DNA from: Betaproteobacteria bacterium
GTDB taxonomy: Bacteria; Pseudomonadota; Gammaproteobacteria; Burkholderiales; Rhodocyclaceae
Direction: 5' to 3'
DNA: 37,113 bases
Assembly (NCBI GenBank): GCA_009779355.1
Contig: WREK01000006.1
Span: 1-37,113, forward strand
The notes under the pieces: generated by a model
The model's input: only the letters and a program-made list of their open reading frames with translations
The model's database searches: none
Told to the model about the DNA's origin: nothing
Shown: in pieces, positions 27,615 to 36,247 of the stretch
How the letters are laid out: each line of letters starts with the position of its first letter
Position numbering within the stretch: the stretch's first letter is position 1
Program-made: the position numbers and the translations under genes

Positions 27615-28655
27615 ATGGAGTGGACGATTCCTGCCAGGTTTCTTTTTGATGCTTTCACCGCGTATGACGTGAGTGGGTACGAGCATTTGGTGACCATCGT
27701 CAAAGCTACCTGGCAGATTCCCACTGGCGACCACCCACCTTACCCGATCATCCCGCCGCCGCCGTTCTGCATAGCCGACGAATTCCATGGAGAGGCGGGG
27801 CTGTCGCCCATGCGCTATGGCTCTGATTACTTCCGTTTTAAATCTCGTTGCGATGTGCTGTTCGACTCAGTCGCGCATGCCCCTGACGGAAAACCTGTAC
27901 CCAGGCTCGATGTATCCGTCCAAGTTGGCAACTGGCGCAAGAAGCTTCGTGTGCACGGCGACCGTAAATGGCAGCATGGGTTAGTGGGCCTGACACCTGG
28001 CGAGGCAGAGCCGTTCGTTTCCATACCCCTGCATTTTGGGCGCGCTTTCGGCGGTAGCCGCGAATACGGGAATGACAAACGGTGCGAGTCCCTGCTGTCC
28101 AATCCTTCCGGCATCGGCTGGGGGGGGCCGCACACTTGGCACAAACTGAAAGGAGAACCTGTCCCAAACCTGGAATACCCGAATGATCCGATACTCGATC
28201 CCCAGGGCGGGCATCGTCCCGCCGCGCTCAGTGCCGTGCCCGGTCATTGGGATCCACGCCGACGTTATACCGGAACCTATGACGATGCTTGGCGGCGTGA
28301 TAGAAGCCCGCTTCTACCTGATGATTTTGACGAACGCTTTTACCAGAGCGCGCCGGAAGATCAGCAACTCTCCTACCCCCATGGCGGTGAGCAGGTCGTT
28401 TTACGCAACTTGCTTGCCCGTGCGGAAGAAGTCAGTTTCAAGCTGCCGCCGCTGGCGGGAATCAAACTGCATGTGACGCGCAACGACGATAGCGTCCAGA
28501 CGCTCGATGCGTATCCCGACACGCTATTCTTTGAGACCGAATCGAACCGTTTTTCCGTGATCTGGCGCGCAAGCGCGCTGCTACGGAGAAACTTGATCGA
28601 GGTGGACGAAATTGAACTCGACGCGCCGGACGAGTTGTTGGAGGTGGCGGCATGA
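27615..28655 (+). CDS. DUF2169-like T6SS adaptor/chaperone
   Basis: LVTIVKATWQIP...DEFHGEAGLSPMRYGSDY...KPVPRLDVSVQVGNWRKKLRVHGDRKW...EPFVSIPLHFGRAFGGS. Confidence 0.85.
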   Translation: MEWTIPARFLFDAFTAYDVSGYEHLVTIVKATWQIPTGDHPPYPIIPPPPFCIADEFHGEAGLSPMRYGSDYFRFKSRCDVLFDSVAHAPDGKPVPRLDVSVQVGNWRKKLRVHGDRKWQHGLVGLTPGEAEPFVSIPLHFGRAFGGSREYGNDKRCESLLSNPSGIGWGGPHTWHKLKGEPVPNLEYPNDPILDPQGGHRPAALSAVPGHWDPRRRYTGTYDDAWRRDRSPLLPDDFDERFYQSAPEDQQLSYPHGGEQVVLRNLLARAEEVSFKLPPLAGIKLHVTRNDDSVQTLDAYPDTLFFETESNRFSVIWRASALLRRNLIEVDEIELDAPDELLEVAA

Positions 28656-29713
28656 GCGGACGCCAGACATTCCGGTCATCCCAACCCTTGCGCGTCGTAG
28701 CGCGAGGCGCCTGCTGCTCCCTGGGCTTTTCCGCACCATCCGTTGTTGCAGCGATGCGTGCCTGCCTCTGCCGCTATGCCCCCACAGATTTCCTGGACGA
28801 TGAGAAAGGGCGTATTCCCGGTGCCATGTTGTTTCAAGTCCCGATAACCGGAAGAGAACGGCTGTTGTACATGTACCGTTCGGCGGTGGGCGAATGCCTG
28901 TCGGCGCTGCCGCATGAGCCGGATCAACCCCTGCCGCCGTTCATCGTGCTGGGCGGCGAAGGCGATGGTGAACACGGCCGATGGCAGGCGGAACAGATGG
29001 ACTGGCTGCTGGATGCGTACCGCCCTGAAGATGGGCATGACCCGCGCACGCGGCACGTTTGCGCGGGCAAGGCGGGCATTGCCGAGGGGCTGCTTGCGGC
29101 GCGCGAGATTCTTACCGCGCCAGACGCGCCGGAATACGTGATTGTTGCGGGCGTAGACAGTTTTCTGGAGCCTGAAACGTTCATTCGTTTTATGAATGCG
29201 CGCCGGATATTCAGTTTCACGAATTCGGACGGTTTTGTTCCGGGCGAAGCAGGTACGGCCATTGCGCTGTCCGCCCGTTCCGATGGCACGCCCGGGTTAT
29301 GGATCGAAGGGGTAGGGCAAGGCCATGAACCGGCATCGCCCGAATCCAACGAAGTCCCTCTGTTCGCGCGTGGTTTGACCGACGCTTTGCGTGCCGCCGC
29401 TGATGATGCCGGCCTGCAACCGTGGGATTATGCTTTTCATGCCAGTGCAGTGACGGGTGAGCAGTGGTACTACAAGGAAACCTCACTCGCTGTCAGCCGG
29501 TTCTTTGCACAAAACGTGCCGGAACCTGCGCCGGAAATCGGCACAGGGCTGATTTGCCGGACGACGGGCGAAATCGGTGCGGCAAGCGGTCCGTTGGGGC
29601 TTGCCTGGGCGGAGCGCGAAATGGCGCATGGCACGCTGGGCACACGGGGGCTGCTGCATTTTTCCAACCATAACGGCCAGCGTGCGGCGCTGGCGGTGAA
29701 TTACCGGGTTTGA
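28652..29713 (+). CDS. Thiolase-fold / beta-ketoacyl synthase-like protein in the T6SS cassette
   Basis: EYVIVAGVDSFLEPETFIRFMNARRIFS...DGFVPGEAGTAIALS; VCAGKAGIAEG; GEIGAASGPLGLAWA; overlaps the DUF2169-like gene. Confidence 0.8.
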   Translation: MSGRQTFRSSQPLRVVARGACCSLGFSAPSVVAAMRACLCRYAPTDFLDDEKGRIPGAMLFQVPITGRERLLYMYRSAVGECLSALPHEPDQPLPPFIVLGGEGDGEHGRWQAEQMDWLLDAYRPEDGHDPRTRHVCAGKAGIAEGLLAAREILTAPDAPEYVIVAGVDSFLEPETFIRFMNARRIFSFTNSDGFVPGEAGTAIALSARSDGTPGLWIEGVGQGHEPASPESNEVPLFARGLTDALRAAADDAGLQPWDYAFHASAVTGEQWYYKETSLAVSRFFAQNVPEPAPEIGTGLICRTTGEIGAASGPLGLAWAEREMAHGTLGTRGLLHFSNHNGQRAALAVNYRV

Positions 29714-29728
29714 ATCGGAGAAACGAAC

Positions 29729-30187
29729 ATGGGAGCCAAAGTAACGATCAATGACCGGGACCTTGCCAGCAAGAGGACGAACGGTAGCGCGGTGGGATTC
29801 CCGAATCCCTGTTGGACGGTTCCACCCCCGCCGAAACCGATTACATACCCCAGCGCCAGGAATAACGCCACTATCAAGAGTGGCACCTGTACCGTCCTCC
29901 ACAGGGGGAAGACGATTGCCGTCTTTCCGCGAGCCTGCTGCGGCAAAAGCGTCGGGGACTTGGCTGCGCTGCCGATATCCGGCCCGAAGTGGGGGGTTGT
30001 GACAAGCGCCAACCAGGACAGCGGCTATTTTGGTGCCGGGTCGAACAACACGTTCATGGAATGCGGGTGTACCTGCCGGATGGGCGACATTTCGACGGGC
30101 AACCAAAAATGCATGGTGCTGACGAACGCGCCGCCAACGCCCTGGATAGCGGGCGGCGGCTGCCCGGATGGCAACTGTAAAGCCTGA
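29729..30187 (+). CDS. PAAR-like (DUF4150-type) Cys-rich spike-tip protein
   Basis: GFPNPCWTVPPPPKPITYPSARNNATIKSGTCTVLHRGKTIAV...KSVGDLA; position between DUF2169-like and rhs. Confidence 0.75.
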   Translation: MGAKVTINDRDLASKRTNGSAVGFPNPCWTVPPPPKPITYPSARNNATIKSGTCTVLHRGKTIAVFPRACCGKSVGDLAALPISGPKWGVVTSANQDSGYFGAGSNNTFMECGCTCRMGDISTGNQKCMVLTNAPPTPWIAGGGCPDGNCKA

Positions 30188-30208
30188 GAGCCCAAGGATA
30201 TTGAGACA

Positions 30209-33200
30209 TTGGACCACAATGTAGACGTTCTCAGCGGCGTGTACCGCCTCGATGGCGAGGACGAGCTCGACTTCACGCTGGATGCGCCGCTGCCGCTGGC
30301 GTGGCAGCGCACGTATACATCGAGCAACGCCAACACAGGCTGGTTCGGTCAGGGCTGGAGCGTGCCAGTAGCGGATCGGCTGGACATCACCAACGGCAAG
30401 GTTGACTACATTGACAAGAAGGGCAGCCGCACCCCATTCGAGGATCTGAAAGTTGGCGGCGAAACCTACTCGCAATACCGGCACATCACGCTGAAACGCA
30501 CCGCGCGGAATGAATACGAGATCCTCATCGAGGATGGCGGGCTGCGGCTCCTCTTCGGTTTACTGCCGCGCGACGAGAAGCGGCTGCGGGACACCGGCGA
30601 ACTTGAAACGGGCCTTGAGCCGGCCTCACGGCAAGCCCCTGCGCAAGCCGGGACGCTGGCGCTGGTGGCGCAGGTTGACCGCAACGGCAATTCGCTCAAG
30701 ATACGCTACGACGAACACAACATCCCTACGCGGATCGATGCCAGCACGGGCCGCTCGCTCGCGCTTGCCTTCGAGCGCCAGCCGCGCAGGAAGCCCCGCC
30801 TGACAAGCGTGCGCGAACTCCCCCGCGGCGATGGCGCGGGCCGCCTGCTCGTGCAGTACCGCTACAACCCGGAAGGCGACCTCGCCGAAGTGCTCGACGG
30901 CGAAGGCAGGCTGTGCCGCCGTTACCGTTGGGACAGACACATGCTCGTCGGGCATGGCAGCCCCGGCGGCGTCAGCTCGCGCATCGAATACACCCGGCTT
31001 GACCCGAACGGTTTTGTCGCCTCCGAGGCTGTCAGCACCGGGCAGAGCTGGCGCTTCGCGTACGACCTTGAAGACCGCTACATGCGGGTAATCGATAGCG
31101 AAGGGCGTGTTTTTGATACCTGGGCAGATAATGACCGCCGCCGCCCCCTGGTGGTCAAGGACCCGCTGGGCCACACCTGGCGTACCGAATACGACCAGTG
31201 GGGCGGCAATCCCACGCAGGAAATCGACCCGCTGGGCCGGATAACCGAACGCAAGTTCGACAAACGATCCCGCCCTGCCCTGATCGCCCTGCCCGATGGG
31301 TCTTGCTGGGCCATCCAGTGGCACGAGACAAGCGAACTACCGCTCTGCGTCACCGACCCGCTGGGCAACGTGACTCGCTACGAATACGACGAACGGGGCA
31401 ACCTCATCTGTGAGATCGACGCCAACCGCAACGAGACCCTCTATGAACTCGACGCGCGTGGCCTGGTTACCCGGATCACCGATGCCCGTGGCGGCATCCA
31501 ACATCTCGAATACGACCCGGACGGCCGCGTCGTCTCGCACACCGACTGCTCGGACGTGACCACCCGTTACCGCTACGATCAAGGCGGCAATCTCGCCTCG
31601 GTCACGGATGGGGAGGACAACGTCACCAGCTATGCTTGGGAATGGGTCAACCGGCAAGCGCGCCTGAGCGCCGTCCATCACCCCGACGGCAGCACCGAAA
31701 GGTTTGCCTACGATCCCCTGGGGCGCCTCATCGCCTACCACGACCCCCTTGGGCATGCCACCTGCTGGCGGGTCAACGAAGAAGGCGACCCCATTGAGCG
31801 CACCGACGCCCTCGAACATTCGCTCAAATACGCCTACGACCGCCACGGACGGCTGACCACACTCATCAACGAAAACGGCGCGCACTACCATTTCCAGTGG
31901 GACAAAGCCGACCGGCTCACCCGTGAACAAAGCTTCGACGGGCGCGAACAGCACTACACCTACAACGGCGCCGCCGAAGTCATCCTGAGCCGCGACGGAG
32001 CCGAAGACTCAGGCATCCTGACCCGCTACAGGCGCGACCCCCTGGGGCGGCTGCTCTTGAAGACGGCCATCCGGCAAAAGACAGAGATCGACAGCCACCA
32101 GGTTCGGCGCACACGATTCAGCTGGGACAAAGCAGGGCAACTCACCCTTGCGCGCAACCGGCACGCCACAGTCAGTTTCGGCTACACCCCCACTGGCGAA
32201 ATCGAAACGGAAACCACCATTCCCCAGGGCGGCAAACGTAGCGAACTCACCCACCGATACAGCCCGCTTGGGCACCGTATTGCCACCACGCTGCCCGATG
32301 GCAGGACAATCAACCATCTCACCTACGGCAACGGGCACGTCCACCAGATCAACATTGACGGGGAGATCGTCAGCGACATCGAGCGCGACGAGTTGCACCG
32401 GGAGGTCAAACGCACCCAGGGCAAGCTGGAGAGCATTTACACGCTGGACGCGATGGGCAGGCTGCTTGCCTCGCGGGCCAGCAGGCGGGACGGCACGGAG
32501 AGCAACACCACCACGGGGCAGAAGATCGCGCGGCGCTACACGTATGACCAGGGCGGGCGGCTCACACAGATAGAAGATGCCATCGGCGGCATCACCCGGT
32601 ACGGGTACGACGCGCTGGGCAGGCTGCTCGAAGCCGTCACGCCCAACAACACCGAACGTTTCAAGTTTGACCCGGCGCACAACCTGATCGACCCGGCAAG
32701 CGGGCACGGCGAGAAAGCAGGCAAAGAATGGACGGACGAAGAATGGGCCGAGTATGTGCGCGCCCACCTGGACGACCCAGGCTTCAGCCCGCTGAAGAAG
32801 CCAAAGACCCTGCCCTCGCTGTCGAACCGGCTCACGGTTTATGGGGAGCATCGGTACCAGTACGACGCATGGGGCAACTGCACCCAGAAGAAATCCGGCA
32901 AACACGTCACCAGGGACTTCAAGTGGGATGTGGATCATCGGCTGACGGATGCCACGATCACCAATACCACAGCCGGTACCACCGAGCACTGGCAATACAT
33001 CTATGACCCGCTTGGGCGGAGGATTGGCAAACGGAAGGTTGACGGGCAGGGGAACGTACAGGACGCGACGCGGTTTTACTGGGACGGGAACCGGCTGCTG
33101 GCCGAGGACAGGAACAACCGCAGGCAGCTTTACCTGTATGAGCCGGAGAGCTTCGTGCCGCTGGCGCTCGTGCGGTCGGAAGCAACGGACACCGCGCCGG

Positions 33201-34081
33201 AGCGCAAGCCTACGGCACTGCCTGCGAACCTGCCGGAAAACGTCGTTGCCGACCTGGCGCGCATCCGGGAGAGGATGCGCGTTGCCAAGGGGGAGAAAGA
33301 GCCGGAGCCGCTGAAAGGGGAAACCTTTTATATCCATACCGACCAGATTGGGACGCCGAAGGAAGTGACCAACACAGACGGGTGCCTGGTGTGGCGGGCG
33401 GAGTACCTGGCTTGGGGCGGGGTGAGGGAGATCGAGCGGCCTGACGTGCCGGTGACGGTGGCGGATGGCAACACTGCCAGAGTGGTCTGGGAGGGGCAGG
33501 CGGATCCGGTTGAGTGTAACATTCGGTTTCAGGGGCAGTATTGCGACGATGAAACGGGGCTGCATTACAATAGGTTTAGATATTATGATTCGGATGTAGG
33601 GAGGTTTGTTAGTCAGGATCCGATTGGGTTATTGGGGGGAGAGTGTCTTTATCAATATGCAGACAATCCCATATCTTGGATTGATCCGCTAGGTCTGACT
33701 ACTGGTTCACTATCAGGAATACCAAAAATTGGAGAAGTGTTTGGGGCAAGCGTAAATGCAGGCGGGGGGGGGTCTGTGCATCCTCTCATTAGAGATTTAT
33801 ACGGGGATATTGATTTTGAAGATCGTAGTAGATGGCATAAAAGACATTCTGCGAAAACAGACGGAAAGAGTTCATCTTGTGCTGAAGCAAGCGCCCTTAG
33901 TGATCTTGCATATAAGATTGAGCAAGAAAAAGGAATACCAGAAGGTATGCTTACGGAAGACATTCTTAAGAAATACACCGAAGGGGCAACGTGGAGATCT
34001 TATGATTTTTTTGGCGAAGTTATGCCTCCCTGTCCAGGATCGTGTTCAACGGTATTGAACAGATTAGGCATTATTTTCTAG
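30209..34081 (+). CDS. Rhs-repeat protein with C-terminal polymorphic toxin domain
   Basis: Many YD repeats (YEYDERGNLICEIDANRNETLYELDARG etc.); core boundary YQYADNPISWIDPLGL; TTG start assumed at 30209. Confidence 0.93.
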   Translation: MDHNVDVLSGVYRLDGEDELDFTLDAPLPLAWQRTYTSSNANTGWFGQGWSVPVADRLDITNGKVDYIDKKGSRTPFEDLKVGGETYSQYRHITLKRTARNEYEILIEDGGLRLLFGLLPRDEKRLRDTGELETGLEPASRQAPAQAGTLALVAQVDRNGNSLKIRYDEHNIPTRIDASTGRSLALAFERQPRRKPRLTSVRELPRGDGAGRLLVQYRYNPEGDLAEVLDGEGRLCRRYRWDRHMLVGHGSPGGVSSRIEYTRLDPNGFVASEAVSTGQSWRFAYDLEDRYMRVIDSEGRVFDTWADNDRRRPLVVKDPLGHTWRTEYDQWGGNPTQEIDPLGRITERKFDKRSRPALIALPDGSCWAIQWHETSELPLCVTDPLGNVTRYEYDERGNLICEIDANRNETLYELDARGLVTRITDARGGIQHLEYDPDGRVVSHTDCSDVTTRYRYDQGGNLASVTDGEDNVTSYAWEWVNRQARLSAVHHPDGSTERFAYDPLGRLIAYHDPLGHATCWRVNEEGDPIERTDALEHSLKYAYDRHGRLTTLINENGAHYHFQWDKADRLTREQSFDGREQHYTYNGAAEVILSRDGAEDSGILTRYRRDPLGRLLLKTAIRQKTEIDSHQVRRTRFSWDKAGQLTLARNRHATVSFGYTPTGEIETETTIPQGGKRSELTHRYSPLGHRIATTLPDGRTINHLTYGNGHVHQINIDGEIVSDIERDELHREVKRTQGKLESIYTLDAMGRLLASRASRRDGTESNTTTGQKIARRYTYDQGGRLTQIEDAIGGITRYGYDALGRLLEAVTPNNTERFKFDPAHNLIDPASGHGEKAGKEWTDEEWAEYVRAHLDDPGFSPLKKPKTLPSLSNRLTVYGEHRYQYDAWGNCTQKKSGKHVTRDFKWDVDHRLTDATITNTTAGTTEHWQYIYDPLGRRIGKRKVDGQGNVQDATRFYWDGNRLLAEDRNNRRQLYLYEPESFVPLALVRSEATDTAPERKPTALPANLPENVVADLARIRERMRVAKGEKEPEPLKGETFYIHTDQIGTPKEVTNTDGCLVWRAEYLAWGGVREIERPDVPVTVADGNTARVVWEGQADPVECNIRFQGQYCDDETGLHYNRFRYYDSDVGRFVSQDPIGLLGGECLYQYADNPISWIDPLGLTTGSLSGIPKIGEVFGASVNAGGGGSVHPLIRDLYGDIDFEDRSRWHKRHSAKTDGKSSSCAEASALSDLAYKIEQEKGIPEGMLTEDILKKYTEGATWRSYDFFGEVMPPCPGSCSTVLNRLGIIF
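33698..34081 (+). other. Putative nucleic-acid/nucleotide deaminase toxin domain (YwqJ/XOO_2897-like)
   Basis: 127 aa after DPLGL; SSCAEASALSDLAY (C-A-E) and MPPCPGSCSTVLNRLGI (PCx3C). Confidence 0.6.
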
Positions 34082-34098
34082 TTATTTGGAGGTTAATA

Positions 34099-35097
34099 AT
34101 GTCAAGAAAGGAACATCCAAACAATTCAAACAACGAAGAGCAAATATATCAAGACGCTATGAATCATTTATCAGAACTGAAAAAATGTGTTTTTGTCTAT
34201 ACCATTCCATACAAAGATGTGGAGAACTTGTTTATTAGTTATTGCGAAAAAGTGCTATTATCCGATAATGCTTTGCATTTTCTTGGAATAAATCCAACAA
34301 TACATAGAGTTTGCAAATTTTTAGTACAACAAGCTAAAAATTATATGCAAAATGAAATTTCTGGGATAGAGCTCAAGAGGATGAGAAAGTTATGTTGTGA
34401 TTTGATGGATTCTGTAGAAAAAGGATGCAAAGAATGGGCTTTGCTGGATGTAGTGGATAATTTTTTATATGAAGATCTTGATTGCTATTGGGATCCTGAA
34501 ATGGGATTTATAACTTTCTATGACGCTCTCATTGGCTTGGATCAAAATCAGCAGTTCTGTAAACGGTTGACTGATTATATAATTACTGAGTATTATAATA
34601 ATACAAAGTTTTACCCGTTATTAAAAGAATCTAATTATGAAAATATTAATGCGTTTTTGAAAAAATATGGATTTGATAGTGCTGATGAAGATGGGCGAAC
34701 ATTTTTAATGTTTGCAATTATTACAGGGAAGGATCATGTCGTCAATTATCTTGTTAATGAAGGCTGTGATGTAAATATTAAAGATAGATATGGATTAACT
34801 GCATTACATTATGCAGCTTTTTATGATAACTATAATATTGTGAAATTTCTTGTAATTCGAGGAGCTGAAATCGATGCAGTAAATAATATAGGTTCTACCC
34901 CTTTATGGATGGCAGTGAAGGCGGTGATGAACGATGGTAACCCAACATTAACTATAAAATATTTATTAGAGAATGGGGCTGATCCTGATAAAAAAAATAA
35001 TCATGGAGTAACTCCAAATGATTTACTTAGGAAGAGACTTGAAAAAATGGGCGAAAAGGCAGAAACACAGCCCGATGGTAAAGCCAAGAAGCAGTGA
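34099..35097 (+). CDS. Ankyrin-repeat protein, candidate cognate immunity protein
   Basis: GGAGG RBS at 34088; DEDGRTFLMFAIITGKDHVVNYLVNEGCDVNIKDRYGLTALHYAAFYDNYNIVKFLVIRGAEIDAVNNIGSTPLWMAV; begins 17 nt after the rhs stop. Confidence 0.85.
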   Translation: MSRKEHPNNSNNEEQIYQDAMNHLSELKKCVFVYTIPYKDVENLFISYCEKVLLSDNALHFLGINPTIHRVCKFLVQQAKNYMQNEISGIELKRMRKLCCDLMDSVEKGCKEWALLDVVDNFLYEDLDCYWDPEMGFITFYDALIGLDQNQQFCKRLTDYIITEYYNNTKFYPLLKESNYENINAFLKKYGFDSADEDGRTFLMFAIITGKDHVVNYLVNEGCDVNIKDRYGLTALHYAAFYDNYNIVKFLVIRGAEIDAVNNIGSTPLWMAVKAVMNDGNPTLTIKYLLENGADPDKKNNHGVTPNDLLRKRLEKMGEKAETQPDGKAKKQ

Positions 35098-35122
35098 AAG
35101 CGGCAAGTCACCTACATCTGAC

Positions 35123-35140
35123 GCAGCAAAGCTTTGCTGC
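35123..35140. repeat. 18-bp perfect palindrome GCAGCAAAGCTTTGCTGC
   Basis: Self-complementary; no clear T-tract follows. Confidence 0.7.
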
Positions 35141-35175
35141 TTGAGATAGGCATCATTGAATTCATTCCTAAGTTC

Positions 35176-35310
35176 TTACGCTGCGAATCGTTCCTGAAAT
35201 TCTTTGCGTTTACTCCACTCAATTGGCGTGATGTTATAGCTGCGTAAAGCATCCGGTACAGCGTTGGCTATCTGCCGTTCACGGTCGTTCAGAATAGCAA
35301 GCGTAGCCCG
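35176..35310 (-). pseudogene. C-terminal fragment of an unidentified gene truncated by a REP-type repeat
   Basis: ...ATLAILNDRERQIANAVPDALRSYNITPIEWSKRKEFQERFAA looks protein-like; upstream part of the ORF is repeat sequence. Confidence 0.35.
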
Positions 35311-35450
35311 GAGTAGGGCGTGATAAGGCCGAAGGCCGCCATCCGCCGATCCAAACCCTCTGGCGCGAAGCGCCACCATTATCATATTGCGATGCTGCGC
35401 ATCGGTCGATACAATTGTCGGATGGCGCCGCTTCGCGGCTTATCCAACCT
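35302..35450. repeat. REP/BIME-like repeat, copy A (upstream of RAYT)
   Basis: GTAGGGCGTGATAAGGCCGAAGGCCGCCATCCGCC...TGGCGCGAAGCGCCACCATT...CATATTGCGATGCTGCGCATCGG...CCGCTTCGCGGC. Confidence 0.85.
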
Positions 35451-35466
35451 ACTTTTGTGTCTGTTT

Positions 35467-35967
35467 ATGCCGAATTTTCGACGTAACCGCGTTCCGGGCG
35501 GGACTTACTTTTTTACGGTCAATTTGCGTGACCGTAAAAGTAAATTGCTCGTGCAAAAAATTGAACTGTTGCGGGAAGTAGTCAAGAAAGTTCGCCAAAA
35601 ACAACCATTCCATATCGACGCTTGGGTGGTGTTACCTAATCATTTACACTGTGTTTGGACGCTCCCGCTGGATGATGCGGATTACCCGTCACGCTGGCAA
35701 AATATCAAAAAAACATTTTCCAGACAAATTCCCGCAACCGAAATTTTGTCCGAAACTCAAACTCGTCAAAATGAACGAGGTATCTGGCAACGCCGCTATT
35801 GGGAACACACCATTCGGGACGACCGGGATTACGAGAAACATGTGGATTATTGCCACATCAATCCACTCAAACACGGACTTGTCACAGCGGTTAATGATTG
35901 GCCATTCTCAACTTTTCACCGCTATGTGCAAACAGGAATTTATCCGCCGGATTGGGCAATTTCGTAG
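35467..35967 (+). CDS. REP-associated tyrosine transposase (RAYT, Y1_Tnp family)
   Basis: RRNRVPGGTYFFTVNLRDRKS; VVLPNHLHCVWTLP (HxH); RYWEHTIRDDRDYEKHVDYCHINPLKHGLV. Confidence 0.93.
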   Translation: MPNFRRNRVPGGTYFFTVNLRDRKSKLLVQKIELLREVVKKVRQKQPFHIDAWVVLPNHLHCVWTLPLDDADYPSRWQNIKKTFSRQIPATEILSETQTRQNERGIWQRRYWEHTIRDDRDYEKHVDYCHINPLKHGLVTAVNDWPFSTFHRYVQTGIYPPDWAIS

Positions 35968-36110
35968 GGCGGATAAGGCCAAAGGCCGCCATCCGCCGGT
36001 TCTAACCCTTTGGCGCGGAGCGCCACCATTTTTTATTTCATATTGCGATGCTGCGCATCGGGCGGTACAACCGTCGGACGGCACCGCTTCGCGGTTTGTC
36101 CAACCGACGG
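35963..36110. repeat. REP/BIME-like repeat, copy B (downstream of RAYT, same orientation)
   Basis: GTAGGGCGGATAAGGCCAAAGGCCGCCATCCGCC...TGGCGCGGAGCGCCACCATT...CATATTGCGATGCTGCGCATCGGG...CCGCTTCGCGG. Confidence 0.88.
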
Positions 36111-36247
36111 TGTTAATTTTTTTGAACTTTATATTTATCTTGTAAGCGTAGATACTGCCATTGCGGGGATCGTATTTATCGCACGAAACTCCCTGGGTAG
36201 CCTGCGTAGGATGGTACGAAATCCTTGGGTAGCTCCCAAGTTACTTG

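Noticed and set aside
32009-33565. 518-aa minus-strand ORF
   Set aside because: Antisense to Rhs YD repeats; composition typical of a shadow ORF.
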